Positions 17,130 to 23,669 of a DNA stretch of 64,000 bases are shown here, piece after piece; position 1 is the stretch's first letter, and every line of letters starts with the position of its first letter. Source of the stretch: Pseudomonadaceae bacterium SI-3 (GTDB lineage Bacteria > Pseudomonadota > Gammaproteobacteria > Pseudomonadales > Pseudomonadaceae). Position numbers and translations under genes: made by a program. The stretch spans positions 3,844,001 to 3,908,000 of the forward strand of contig CP026511.1 in NCBI GenBank assembly GCA_004010935.1, in the 5' to 3' direction. The notes below the pieces were generated by a model. It searched no databases. It was not told the DNA's origin and saw nothing but the letters and a program-made list of their open reading frames with translations.

Positions 17130-17471
17130 ATGCCTTGGTTCGAGCTCGGAATACGAACTACTGCAGCACTTGCTGGAATAACGGCAGCATTGGTCTTCTA
17201 CACACATACTCTGCTGCTATTAGGCAGCCGCATCAATGGGGCAAAGAAAATAACAGCAAGCCTAGCCGCGTATCTTCTCCTCGCAGGTGCCATCGGGGCA
17301 GGTCTTTTATACATTCTCGACTCCTCGTCCGATGGATTGGTCCTTAAAAGCTGGTCGTACTTGGCCACAGTCATGGCAGCATGGGTGCTTGTCGTTACAC
17401 CAGGCATTCTGTATCTGCGCAAGTACATGGCAAGACTGCAATCTATGGGCTACTTTCGGGCAAGGTGGTAA
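17130..17471 (+). CDS. Cassette 10: three-segment membrane protein of unknown function
   Basis: 113 residues with a good ribosome-binding site (caggagtctcctg) before the ATG at 17130. Hydrophobic segments are at about 8-33 (IRTTAALAGITAALVFYTHT), 40-63 (ITASLAAYLLLAGAIGAGLL) and 75-96 (WSYLATVMAAWVLVVTPGIL). No recognised family. Its attC is of a different type from all others in the array, which suggests the cassette came from another integron. Confidence 0.72.
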   Translation: MPWFELGIRTTAALAGITAALVFYTHTLLLLGSRINGAKKITASLAAYLLLAGAIGAGLLYILDSSSDGLVLKSWSYLATVMAAWVLVVTPGILYLRKYMARLQSMGYFRARW

Positions 17472-17482
17472 GCGAACATGCT

Positions 17483-17570
17483 ATCTAACAAGTCGCTCAA
17501 CACCGTTCGCTTCGCTCACTGGACTCGCAAAAGCTATGCTTTTGCTCGCCTGTTAGCTTAATCGTTAGGC
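17483..17570 (+). repeat. attC site of cassette 10 (divergent 88-bp type)
   Basis: Inverse core ATCTAAC, then aagtcgctcaacaccgttcg and ggactcgcaaaagctatgct, with an AAAAGC-tat-GCTTTT inner stem instead of GGGCTAAAGCCC, and a 3' arm ctgttagcttaatcgttaggc. Core GTTAGGC at 17564-17570. It still folds as an attC but belongs to a different sequence class. Confidence 0.88.
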
Positions 17571-17591
17571 TTCACACGGGACACTCAAGTT

Positions 17592-18170
17592 TTGCACGAA
17601 AATTCACAAAAAAAAGATGGCTGGGACAAGCTTCAAATAATTGGCTCTTTGGCGATCCCTGCAACGATCGCTTTATTCGGTTTTTTTCTAGGCCAAGGCC
17701 TAGAGAGTGGCCAATTACAGGCGAAGTACGTTGAAATTGCGATAGGGATACTTAAAGATGATCAAGGGTCTATCGCAATGAATAAGTGGGCACTATCAAT
17801 TCTTGATAAATCCTCTCCAATTGCCATTCCGCCGGATCTTGAAAAATCATTGCTTAAGCTTAAACTTGAAAGCCCTCGATATAGAACTAGTGATAGCTTC
17901 GATGGAATGCCATTTCTCGAATTTTTGTCTCCAGTACGCAGTTCAGGTAAAAAATTTCACTATATCCGAGTTGATGGGGAGTTAATGGCCGAAACCCCGT
18001 CAACAATCGCTACGGAGTCCGGGGAGCACGAAATCATTTGGCAAAACTCTAATGGGAACGTTGTTTGTAGCTACCAAGGTACGTTTCAGGCATGGAAATA
18101 CTCACTTTCATGCGATGAAAGCAATGGCAAAGTCAGTGTTAACTTACCCACAAAACGCGCCAAAAAGTGA
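17592..18170 (+). CDS. Cassette 11: membrane-anchored protein of unknown function
   Basis: 192 residues from a TTG at 17592, the only start that keeps the whole N-terminus; it lacks a good ribosome-binding site, so the start is uncertain. One transmembrane segment (IIGSLAIPATIALFGFFLGQ, residues 16-35) follows a short charged N-terminus. The rest lies on one side of the membrane: a helical part to about residue 95, then a beta-rich C-terminal domain (HYIRVDGELMAETPSTI, GEHEIIWQNSNGNVVCSY) reminiscent of PEGA-type domains. Function unknown. Confidence 0.7.
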   Translation: MHENSQKKDGWDKLQIIGSLAIPATIALFGFFLGQGLESGQLQAKYVEIAIGILKDDQGSIAMNKWALSILDKSSPIAIPPDLEKSLLKLKLESPRYRTSDSFDGMPFLEFLSPVRSSGKKFHYIRVDGELMAETPSTIATESGEHEIIWQNSNGNVVCSYQGTFQAWKYSLSCDESNGKVSVNLPTKRAKK

Positions 18171-18171
18171 A

Positions 18172-18248
18172 ACCTAACAAGTGGTTCAAGCCGCTCGCTT
18201 CGCTCACTCGGGACCGGCTAAAGCCGGCCCCTTAACCAAACGTTAGGC
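18172..18248 (+). repeat. attC site of cassette 11 (compensated stem)
   Basis: The inner hairpin is CCGGCTAAAGCCGG instead of CGGGCTAAAGCCCG: a G-to-C change on one arm is matched by C-to-G on the other, keeping the stem. Core GTTAGGC at 18242-18248. Confidence 0.92.
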
Positions 18249-18254
18249 GTAACA

Positions 18255-18707
18255 ATGAAACCACACCTCCGCATCGTAAGGCATCCGTATGAAGAGCCTT
18301 ACCATTTAAATCTGGTAGTGAGCGCGTCAAACGGTAACTTGTCTGCCGGGTTTGAATATTATGAAAATGCGAGAGCCATTCATGAATGGGCAAGCGTGTT
18401 AGAGAAGTTCCCGCGCCATAGTAGCGATGTTTTTCTTCACGAAATCGGCTCAGAAATTCCAGAAGATCGCACCGCTTACTACTTTCGACTACGCGTTTTC
18501 AACACTAACTCAGCCGGAGGCTGTGCAATCCAGCTTCGCTTCAATAATAATCAGAGCCTGCCGGATCGAGAGATATTTGATTTTTGTATTCGTGCTGAAC
18601 CATCACAGCTAAATAGGCTTGGCAAATTACTTCGAACATTTGCTGAGCTGAGGCATGAGGTTCTAGAGTGGAACGTTACAGAAGGTGAACTCCATGAGTT
18701 CTCCTGA
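18255..18707 (+). CDS. Cassette 12: soluble protein of unknown function
   Basis: 150 residues. The N-terminal half is beta-rich (HLRIVRHPYEEPYHLNLVVS, then NGNLSAGFEYYENARAIHEW) and the middle carries YYFRLRVFNTNSAGGCAIQL and REIFDFCIRAEPSQLNRLGK. I do not recognise the family, although the tone resembles immunity-type DUF proteins found in cassettes. The ATG at 18255 is 12 bases from the cassette start, again without a clear ribosome-binding site. Confidence 0.72.
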   Translation: MKPHLRIVRHPYEEPYHLNLVVSASNGNLSAGFEYYENARAIHEWASVLEKFPRHSSDVFLHEIGSEIPEDRTAYYFRLRVFNTNSAGGCAIQLRFNNNQSLPDREIFDFCIRAEPSQLNRLGKLLRTFAELRHEVLEWNVTEGELHEFS

Positions 18708-18710
18708 AAA

Positions 18711-18787
18711 GCCTAACCATCGGTTCAAATCGCTCGCTTCGCTCACTCGGACGGGCTAAAGCCCGCCCCTTAACCTAAACGTTAGCC
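18711..18787 (+). repeat. attC site of cassette 12 (last recognisable attC)
   Basis: Inverse core GCCTAAC pairs with the cassette start gttaggc. Standard inner hairpin; core GTTAGCC at 18781-18787. No further attC was found downstream. Confidence 0.9.
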
Positions 18788-18803
18788 CCCAAAGGAAGCT
18801 TCC

Positions 18804-19118
18804 ATGAGCGTTTCAAAAGCATTTGCCTTATTCATGCAGGAGGCTCCGGCCCATGCCAAGGCTTGGACGCAAGCGGCAGAAGGACTTGATGCTGCTAGCG
18901 CTTTGGACAAGAAGACCGAAGAACTGGCTTACATTGCAGTGCTGGCAGCCACTGGAAATACCTCCGGCATCCCATTCCATGTGCTTTCAGCAAAGTTGCA
19001 CGGTGCCTCGAGGCAGGAAGTGGTGAGTGCTGTCCTTCTTGGACTACCTGCCGCTGGCTCGGTTGTTATCGGCGCTCTCCCTTCTGCTGTAGAGGCTTAT
19101 GATGGGCAAAGCCAATAA
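18804..19118 (+). CDS. Carboxymuconolactone-decarboxylase-like protein lacking the CxxC pair
   Basis: 104 residues with an AAGGAAG ribosome-binding site. The CMD fold is suggested by LDKKTEELAYIAVLAATG and IPFHVLSAKLHGASRQEVVS, followed by a Gly/Ala-rich helix. The AhpD-type Cys-x-x-Cys centre is absent (the protein has no Cys at all), so peroxidase activity like that of AhpD is not expected. It directly follows the last attC but has none of its own. It is either a cassette that lost its attC or the first chromosomal gene beyond the array. Confidence 0.72.
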   Translation: MSVSKAFALFMQEAPAHAKAWTQAAEGLDAASALDKKTEELAYIAVLAATGNTSGIPFHVLSAKLHGASRQEVVSAVLLGLPAAGSVVIGALPSAVEAYDGQSQ

Positions 19119-19266
19119 ATCATGGCACTGGGATACTCTCATGCCAAAGAACGCAACCGTTCAGGAGCGCATTGAGTGGCACTTGGCTCATGCGGAGGCT
19201 TGTGGATGTCCGTCCGGTTCCACCGTCCATACCCCAGCTCCTTATGGGGCACAAGGCGGCTGCTGA
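19102..19266 (+). CDS. Small protein overlapping the CMD-like gene
   Basis: 54 residues if started at the ATG at 19102 (agagg lies 6 bases upstream), or 41 if started at 19141. It overlaps the end of the previous gene by 17 bases in another frame, suggesting translational coupling. The N-terminal helix NATVQERIEWHLAHAEACGC, with two Cys, looks like a real conserved short-protein motif, followed by a Pro/Gly-rich tail. Function unknown and expression unproven. Confidence 0.45.
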   Translation: MGKANKSWHWDTLMPKNATVQERIEWHLAHAEACGCPSGSTVHTPAPYGAQGGC

Positions 19267-19438
19267 GGACTAGCTCTCCTTCAGAGCGCTAGTAGAGCAG
19301 GTCATATACACAGCAGCGAGAGCGATGCCAAACCATACATGAGACTAAGCTGATTAGTCGGCGAGAGCCCTGGCCGGCCGATTCGGCCATTGCCAGCCTG
19401 GCAGCTGTTCGGCTACCAAACTGGCTTACGCGGCATCG

Positions 19439-20134
19439 TTAGCTGCCTTGCTTTTGCTGGCTGCCTTGCTTCTGCTGCTTTCCCTGGCCCTGCTGGCTCT
19501 GGTCCCGAAGAACGATGATCGATTCCGCATTCAACTTGCGATCACCGATCGCTGCGCTCCCGAGGTTACCGGCAACGGAGACGGTGTCTCCTTTCCCTAC
19601 CTTCTGACGACCTTCGTTATCTAGTGGATTGTTTTGCATGCCGCTGGTATCAACGGTGAACTCAAGGTCGCCGGTGTTTACCGTGAACTGTCGATCGTTG
19701 ATGCTTTGCACAGTACCGGTAAGGATCAGGTCACCCACCACAACGGGCGTTACCGGAGCCACGTCCATCACGGCGAACGTTGCCATGTCGTTAGTTGGCG
19801 AAGAGTAGTAATAGGTGGCAGGATCTTCAATGAAGACGCTGTCTGCTTCGATGGATGCATCGACAAAGAAGTGTTTTTCGACACGCCCGTACACCGTCAC
19901 TTCATCACCTGGAATAAGCTCGGGCTGATTGCCCATCCAGCCCATGTCATCCATTTCGACGCTGATCTGTCCTTGACCGTAGTCGAGGGAGAACTCGTCA
20001 TCTTCGGCGGTGAGTACGGTACCGCTGATTGAAACGTAACTGTCGTCGGGTTGAAGTTTCGGCATTTGCGCCATTGCTGGTGCCGCGATGAGTGTCGAGG
20101 CTAGTACGCTGAGAGCGAACGCTGATTTCTTCAC
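19439..20134 (-). CDS. Exported OB-fold-like (DUF5666-type) protein
   Basis: 231 residues from a GTG at 20134 with GAGGAAG upstream; an ATG at 20164 is a less likely start. A signal peptide (KKSAFALSVLASTLIAAPAM) precedes two similar beta-barrel modules: YVSISGTVLTAEDDEFSLDY to DEVTVYGRVEKHFFVDASIE, and LILTGTVQSINDRQFTVNTG to KGDTVSVAGNLGSAAIGDRK. These repeat the small OB-fold seen in DUF5666 and YdeI-like periplasmic proteins. The tail is a Gln/Lys/Gly repeat (QQGQGKQQKQGSQQKQGS). Periplasmic; possibly stress-related, by inference. Confidence 0.7.
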   Translation of the reverse strand: MKKSAFALSVLASTLIAAPAMAQMPKLQPDDSYVSISGTVLTAEDDEFSLDYGQGQISVEMDDMGWMGNQPELIPGDEVTVYGRVEKHFFVDASIEADSVFIEDPATYYYSSPTNDMATFAVMDVAPVTPVVVGDLILTGTVQSINDRQFTVNTGDLEFTVDTSGMQNNPLDNEGRQKVGKGDTVSVAGNLGSAAIGDRKLNAESIIVLRDQSQQGQGKQQKQGSQQKQGS

Positions 20135-20164
20135 AATGCTTCCTCCATTTGAGTGGGGAGTCAT

Positions 20165-20524
20165 AAGGAGCCAATTACGGCCCTCGTAAGTCCCGACCGG
20201 AGTGAGTTATCAGAGTTCAGCGGCCTCGCTTTCTCCTTAGCCTCGTAATCGGAACCTTAACCGGCACAAATGATGAATGGTCGGATGGCTTTCAGGTAAC
20301 CCACGGTCATCGCCAACAACTAGCGCAGCGATCAAGACAAAGCGCTCGGATGGCTCTGCTGATGCGGCCCAATTCACCCCGCTACGAACAAGCGCCTCGT
20401 CGATACGAGTGAACTTACCCCCCAACGGCACGATCCCCATTTATGCACAGTCAGAGCGATCCAGGCAGCAGGCGCATCCGCGCGATGCATCAGGCCTGGG
20501 TCGTCCAGCGATGAGGACGCTTCC
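20165..20524. other. Intergenic stretch without a convincing gene
   Basis: A 360-base gap between divergent genes. Short open frames (83 codons from 20277 plus, 67 codons from 20440 minus) have no ribosome-binding site or recognisable motif. It presumably contains both promoters. Confidence 0.5.
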
Positions 20525-20974
20525 GTGACCGTTATCACCCACAGCACGCATCACACGACACACAGCATCTCCCGTCATGTACCTAACCCAGTGCACGCAA
20601 CATTGCTCGGAGGGACCGTTCCGCTGTTTCTTGGCAGCCTTTTAAGTGATATCGCGTACTTCCAGACCTATGAGATTCAGTGGACCAACTTCGCGTCTTG
20701 GCTGATCGCCGGGGGACTGGTCTTCTGCGGGTTCGCGATCCTGTTCGCGCTGGTCAATCTGGTTAAAGCCAGCCATAAGAAAGGGCGGCCGCTGATCTAT
20801 CTGGTGCTCCTAGCCGCTACCTGGGTGCTGGGCTTTTTTAATGCGCTCGTGCACGCCAAAGACGCCTGGGCGAGCATGCCATCAGGCCTGGTCCTTTCGG
20901 TGATCGTGACCATCCTGGCCTGTGCCGCGACCTGGATCGGCTTTACCAATCTGCGCGCTGGAGGTGAAGCATGA
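20525..20974 (+). CDS. DUF2231-family membrane protein
   Basis: 149 residues from a GTG at 20525. A His-rich N-terminus (HSTHHTTHSISRHVPNPVHA) leads into four hydrophobic segments: VPLFLGSLLSDIAYF, FASWLIAGGLVFCGFAILFA, LIYLVLLAATWVLGFFNALV and GLVLSVIVTILACAATWIGF. This matches DUF2231 (YqaA-like, possibly haem-binding), whose PVH motif is here (NPVHATLLG). It overlaps the next gene by 4 bases (ATGA), so the two are translationally coupled and probably form an operon with the sugar-dehydrogenase-type genes. Confidence 0.75.
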   Translation: MTVITHSTHHTTHSISRHVPNPVHATLLGGTVPLFLGSLLSDIAYFQTYEIQWTNFASWLIAGGLVFCGFAILFALVNLVKASHKKGRPLIYLVLLAATWVLGFFNALVHAKDAWASMPSGLVLSVIVTILACAATWIGFTNLRAGGEA

Positions 20975-22263
20975 AATACGCAGGCCCACTAAGCGCCCTG
21001 AGCGTGGCGTTGTTATTGAGCGCATGCGGCGGCGCGGATCAGGACATCGCGTTGGTAAAAGGTGAGAACCCCAAACTTGTCGATCCTGAGCGCGGACTAT
21101 TGCCCAGCATGACGATTGCCGACCCGGTCGGCTGGGGTGATAAGAAGCCAACGGTACCCGAGGGCTTCACGGTCAGCGCGATCGCGACCGATATGCAGAT
21201 CCCGCGGCAAACCCTCGTGCTGCCGAATGGGGACATCCTGGTGGCCGAAGGCCGAGGCGGCAATGCACCCAAGTTAAGACCGAAGGATGTCATCGCCGGC
21301 TATATCAAGGCGAAGGGCACCACCTCGGTCAAAAGCGGTAACCGTCTGACCCTGCTTCGCGATGCCGATGGTGACGGCGTGTACGAGTTGCAGAAGATAT
21401 TTGCGGACGGCCTTAACGCGCCGTATGGCCTGGCGCTGGCCAATGGCAACATCTACGTGGCCAACCAGGACTCGCTGGTGCGCTTCGAGTATCAGGAAGG
21501 TCAGACCGAGGCCAGTGGCGAGCCGGTCAAGGTCACGGACCTGCCGCATCGGATCAACCATCACTGGACCAAGGCGCTCGCCGCGAGCCCGGACGGTCGT
21601 TTCTTGTACGTTGGCATCGGCTCGAACAGCAACATCACCGAACGCGGGATGGAGGCGGAAGTCGACCGGGCCATGATCTGGCAGATCAATGCGGAGACAG
21701 GCGCGCACAAGCCCTACGCAACGGGCCTGCGTAACCCAACGGCACTGACGATTCGCCCCGACACGGACCAGCTGTGGGCGGTGGTGAACGAGCGGGACGA
21801 GCTTGGTCCGAATCTGGTCCCTGACTATCTCACCTCGGTACAAGAAGGCGGCTTCTATGGCTGGCCGTATAGCTACTGGGGGCAGCACGTCGATGATCGC
21901 GTTCGCCCGCAGAACCCCGATCTGGTCGCGGCTGCGATCAAGCCGGACTACGCGCTGGGCCCGCACGTCGCTGCGCTCGGCGTGGACTTTTCTTCACCGG
22001 TCATGGGCGAGAAGTTTGCCGAAGGCGTGTTCGTTGGCGAGCACGGCAGTTGGAACCGCGAGAATCCGTCCGGTTATCAGGTGGTCTTCGTGCCATTCAG
22101 GAACGGGAAACCCTCAGGCGAGCCGGTTGATTTCGTGACGGGCTTCCGCACCGCCGAAGGGACACATGGTCGGCCCGTGGGCGTCACGGTCGACCCACGC
22201 GGTGCTCTCATCGTGGCTGACGACTTGGCTAACATCGTATGGCGGGTGACTCGAACGCAGTAA
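20971..22263 (+). CDS. Sorbosone-dehydrogenase-family lipoprotein (PQQ-type propeller)
   Basis: 430 residues with a lipoprotein signal (LSALSVALLLSACGG, lipidation at Cys19). The propeller has the L-sorbosone/glucose dehydrogenase features: PEGFTVSAIATDMQIPRQTL, ADGLNAPYGLALANGNIYVA, TGLRNPTALTIRPDTDQLWA, EGGFYGWPYSYWGQ and VFVGEHGSWNRENPSGYQVV. Such enzymes oxidise aldoses or sorbosone in the periplasm with PQQ, passing electrons to the respiratory chain. The substrate cannot be predicted. Transcription likely ends at the hairpin at 22318. Confidence 0.82.
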   Translation: MKYAGPLSALSVALLLSACGGADQDIALVKGENPKLVDPERGLLPSMTIADPVGWGDKKPTVPEGFTVSAIATDMQIPRQTLVLPNGDILVAEGRGGNAPKLRPKDVIAGYIKAKGTTSVKSGNRLTLLRDADGDGVYELQKIFADGLNAPYGLALANGNIYVANQDSLVRFEYQEGQTEASGEPVKVTDLPHRINHHWTKALAASPDGRFLYVGIGSNSNITERGMEAEVDRAMIWQINAETGAHKPYATGLRNPTALTIRPDTDQLWAVVNERDELGPNLVPDYLTSVQEGGFYGWPYSYWGQHVDDRVRPQNPDLVAAAIKPDYALGPHVAALGVDFSSPVMGEKFAEGVFVGEHGSWNRENPSGYQVVFVPFRNGKPSGEPVDFVTGFRTAEGTHGRPVGVTVDPRGALIVADDLANIVWRVTRTQ

Positions 22264-22317
22264 GCCCAACGGCCGGCAGCTGCGCGTGATATGCCCGGCA
22301 TAGAGCCCTGATCGAAT

Positions 22318-22351
22318 GGCCCCACCGCAGGTGCGCTGGGGCCTTACTTTT
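22318..22351 (+). terminator. Terminator or attenuator between two PQQ-dehydrogenase-type genes
   Basis: A ggcccca / tggggcc stem with a 12-base loop is followed by ttactttt. It lies just before the ribosome-binding site of the next gene, so it could also attenuate readthrough. Confidence 0.65.
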
Positions 22352-22360
22352 GGAGAACTG

Positions 22361-23491
22361 ATGGTGATGAAGCGACTCTCTTTGCACCTCGTTAGCGCCA
22401 TGGCGCTGGGTACGGCTTCGCTCGCAACCGCTGCGCCTGAAGCCGTTGAACAGGATCAGTGGCCGTTCAGCGCGACGCCACGCGCCAGTTTCTCCGAACC
22501 CTGGGCCATGACCTTCCTGCCAGACGGGACGGCATTGATCACGGAAAAGCGCGGCGTGCTCAAGCATGTAGATGTGAAGACCGGGACGGTTCACGAAATA
22601 AAGGGCGTACCAAAGGTGGCCTATGGCGGTCAGGGCGGGCTTGGTGACGTCATCCTTCATCCCGATTTCGCACAGAACAACCTCATCTACCTCAGCTATG
22701 CCGAGCATGGCGACGGTGACAACCGGGGCGCAGCCGTCGCCCGTGCAACCCTGAAGCTAAGCGACGATGGCGGTTCCCTCTCAGAGCCGAAAGTGATCTG
22801 GCGGCAGGCGCCCAAGGTCTCAGGAAAAGGCCATTACGGGCATCGTCTTGCGTTCGGCCCGGACGGCAAACTTTGGATTACCTCCGGCGAGCGCCAGAAG
22901 TTCACCCCTGCACAGGACATGAACGCCAACCTCGGCAAAGTCATTCGCCTGAACGAGGACGGGAGCGTACCGTCCGACAACCCGTTCGCCGACCAAGGCG
23001 GCGTGACGGCGCAGATCTGGTCACTTGGCCACCGCAACCCATTGGGCATCGCGTTCGATGCGCAAGGCCGCCTGTGGGAACACGAGATGGGCCCGGAAGG
23101 CGGCGACGAGTTCAACCTGATCCAGAAAAGCGGCAACTACGGTTATCCGGAAGTCTCGAACGGCGATCACTACGGCGGGCGGCCGATACCCGATCACGAC
23201 ACCCGCCCCGAATTCATCGAGCCCAAGATTTCCTGGACACCGGTGATCTCCCCTGCCGGCATGATCATTTACGACGGCGAACGGTTTGCCGACTGGAAAG
23301 GTGATGCGTTTATCGGCGGCCTGTCGGCCGAGGCTTTGGTCCGTGTCACTTTGAACGGCGAAGCAGCCAGCGAGGCCGCTCGCTACGACATGGGTGCGCG
23401 AATTCGCGAAGTCGAGCAAGGCCCGGACGGCAGCATCTGGCTGCTGGAAGATGGGGAGGGTGGGCGTTTGTTGGAGCTCAGTCCGAAATAG
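22361..23491 (+). CDS. PQQ-dependent sugar dehydrogenase (YliI/Asd-like propeller)
   Basis: 376 residues from the ATG at 22361 (GGAG 5 bases upstream; an ATG at 22367 is also possible). A signal peptide ([18 protein letters not shown]) precedes a soluble glucose dehydrogenase-type propeller: [60 protein letters not shown] with the catalytic-base His region, [40 protein letters not shown] and [16 protein letters not shown]. It is a periplasmic aldose sugar dehydrogenase by homology. PQQ synthesis genes are not in this window. Confidence 0.88.
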   Translation: MVMKRLSLHLVSAMALGTASLATAAPEAVEQDQWPFSATPRASFSEPWAMTFLPDGTALITEKRGVLKHVDVKTGTVHEIKGVPKVAYGGQGGLGDVILHPDFAQNNLIYLSYAEHGDGDNRGAAVARATLKLSDDGGSLSEPKVIWRQAPKVSGKGHYGHRLAFGPDGKLWITSGERQKFTPAQDMNANLGKVIRLNEDGSVPSDNPFADQGGVTAQIWSLGHRNPLGIAFDAQGRLWEHEMGPEGGDEFNLIQKSGNYGYPEVSNGDHYGGRPIPDHDTRPEFIEPKISWTPVISPAGMIIYDGERFADWKGDAFIGGLSAEALVRVTLNGEAASEAARYDMGARIREVEQGPDGSIWLLEDGEGGRLLELSPK

Positions 23492-23597
23492 GCGAGGCGT
23501 CAAACAGGCTGGGGAGGCAGAACCGGCGAGACAAGTGGATAAGCTGTCACGCCTCCCTGATTCATCAAAGAATCTGATCGCTGCAACAATCGCAACC

Positions 23598-23615
23598 CCG
23601 TAACGCCCTCGTAAC
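23598..23615 (+). promoter_or_regulatory. Possible PhoB (Pho) box upstream of the phytase-like gene
   Basis: CCGTAAC-gccc-TCGTAAC is a 7+4+7 direct repeat, the spacing of PhoB half-sites, with the CGTAAC variant of CTGTCAC/CTGTAAC. It lies 54 bases before the start codon. It is a single weak match, so it stays tentative. Confidence 0.35.
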
Positions 23616-23669
23616 AATCCCCGCCTAGCGTGTTTCGGCCAAACCCCATCGCCAATCGCCGAGGCTCGC

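Larger units (their letters stand above)
11395..18787. mobile_element. Chromosomal integron with integrase, attI region and 12 gene cassettes
   Basis: The array consists of intI on the minus strand, an attI region, and 12 ORFs on the plus strand, each followed by an attC of 76-77 bp (88 bp in one case). All attC sites but the tenth share a core ending in GACGGGCTAAAGCCCGCCCC, or a compensated variant of it. Cassette bodies are visibly AT-richer than the flanking chromosome. In most cassettes the first bases after the crossover (G/TTA...) are complementary to the inverse core at the other end, as expected for cassettes inserted as circles. Nearly identical attC sites and a resident intI match the integrons of the P. 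stutzeri group. No transposon ends or resistance genes were seen. Confidence 0.95.

Noticed and set aside
12493..18787. Toxin-antitoxin or antibiotic-resistance cassettes
   Set aside because: No RelE/HigB/Phd/VapC-type or aad/bla/dfr-type motifs were seen in the twelve proteins, though unknown types cannot be excluded.
18788..19440. A thirteenth attC after the CMD-like gene
   Set aside because: No GGGCTAAAGCCC-type inner stem or RYYYAAC/GTTRRRY pair was seen, so the region was not called a complete cassette.
20277..20528. 83-codon frame between the OB-fold gene and the DUF2231 gene
   Set aside because: Low-complexity Ser/Thr/Arg/Pro-rich translation, no ribosome-binding site and overlap with another frame; left as intergenic.
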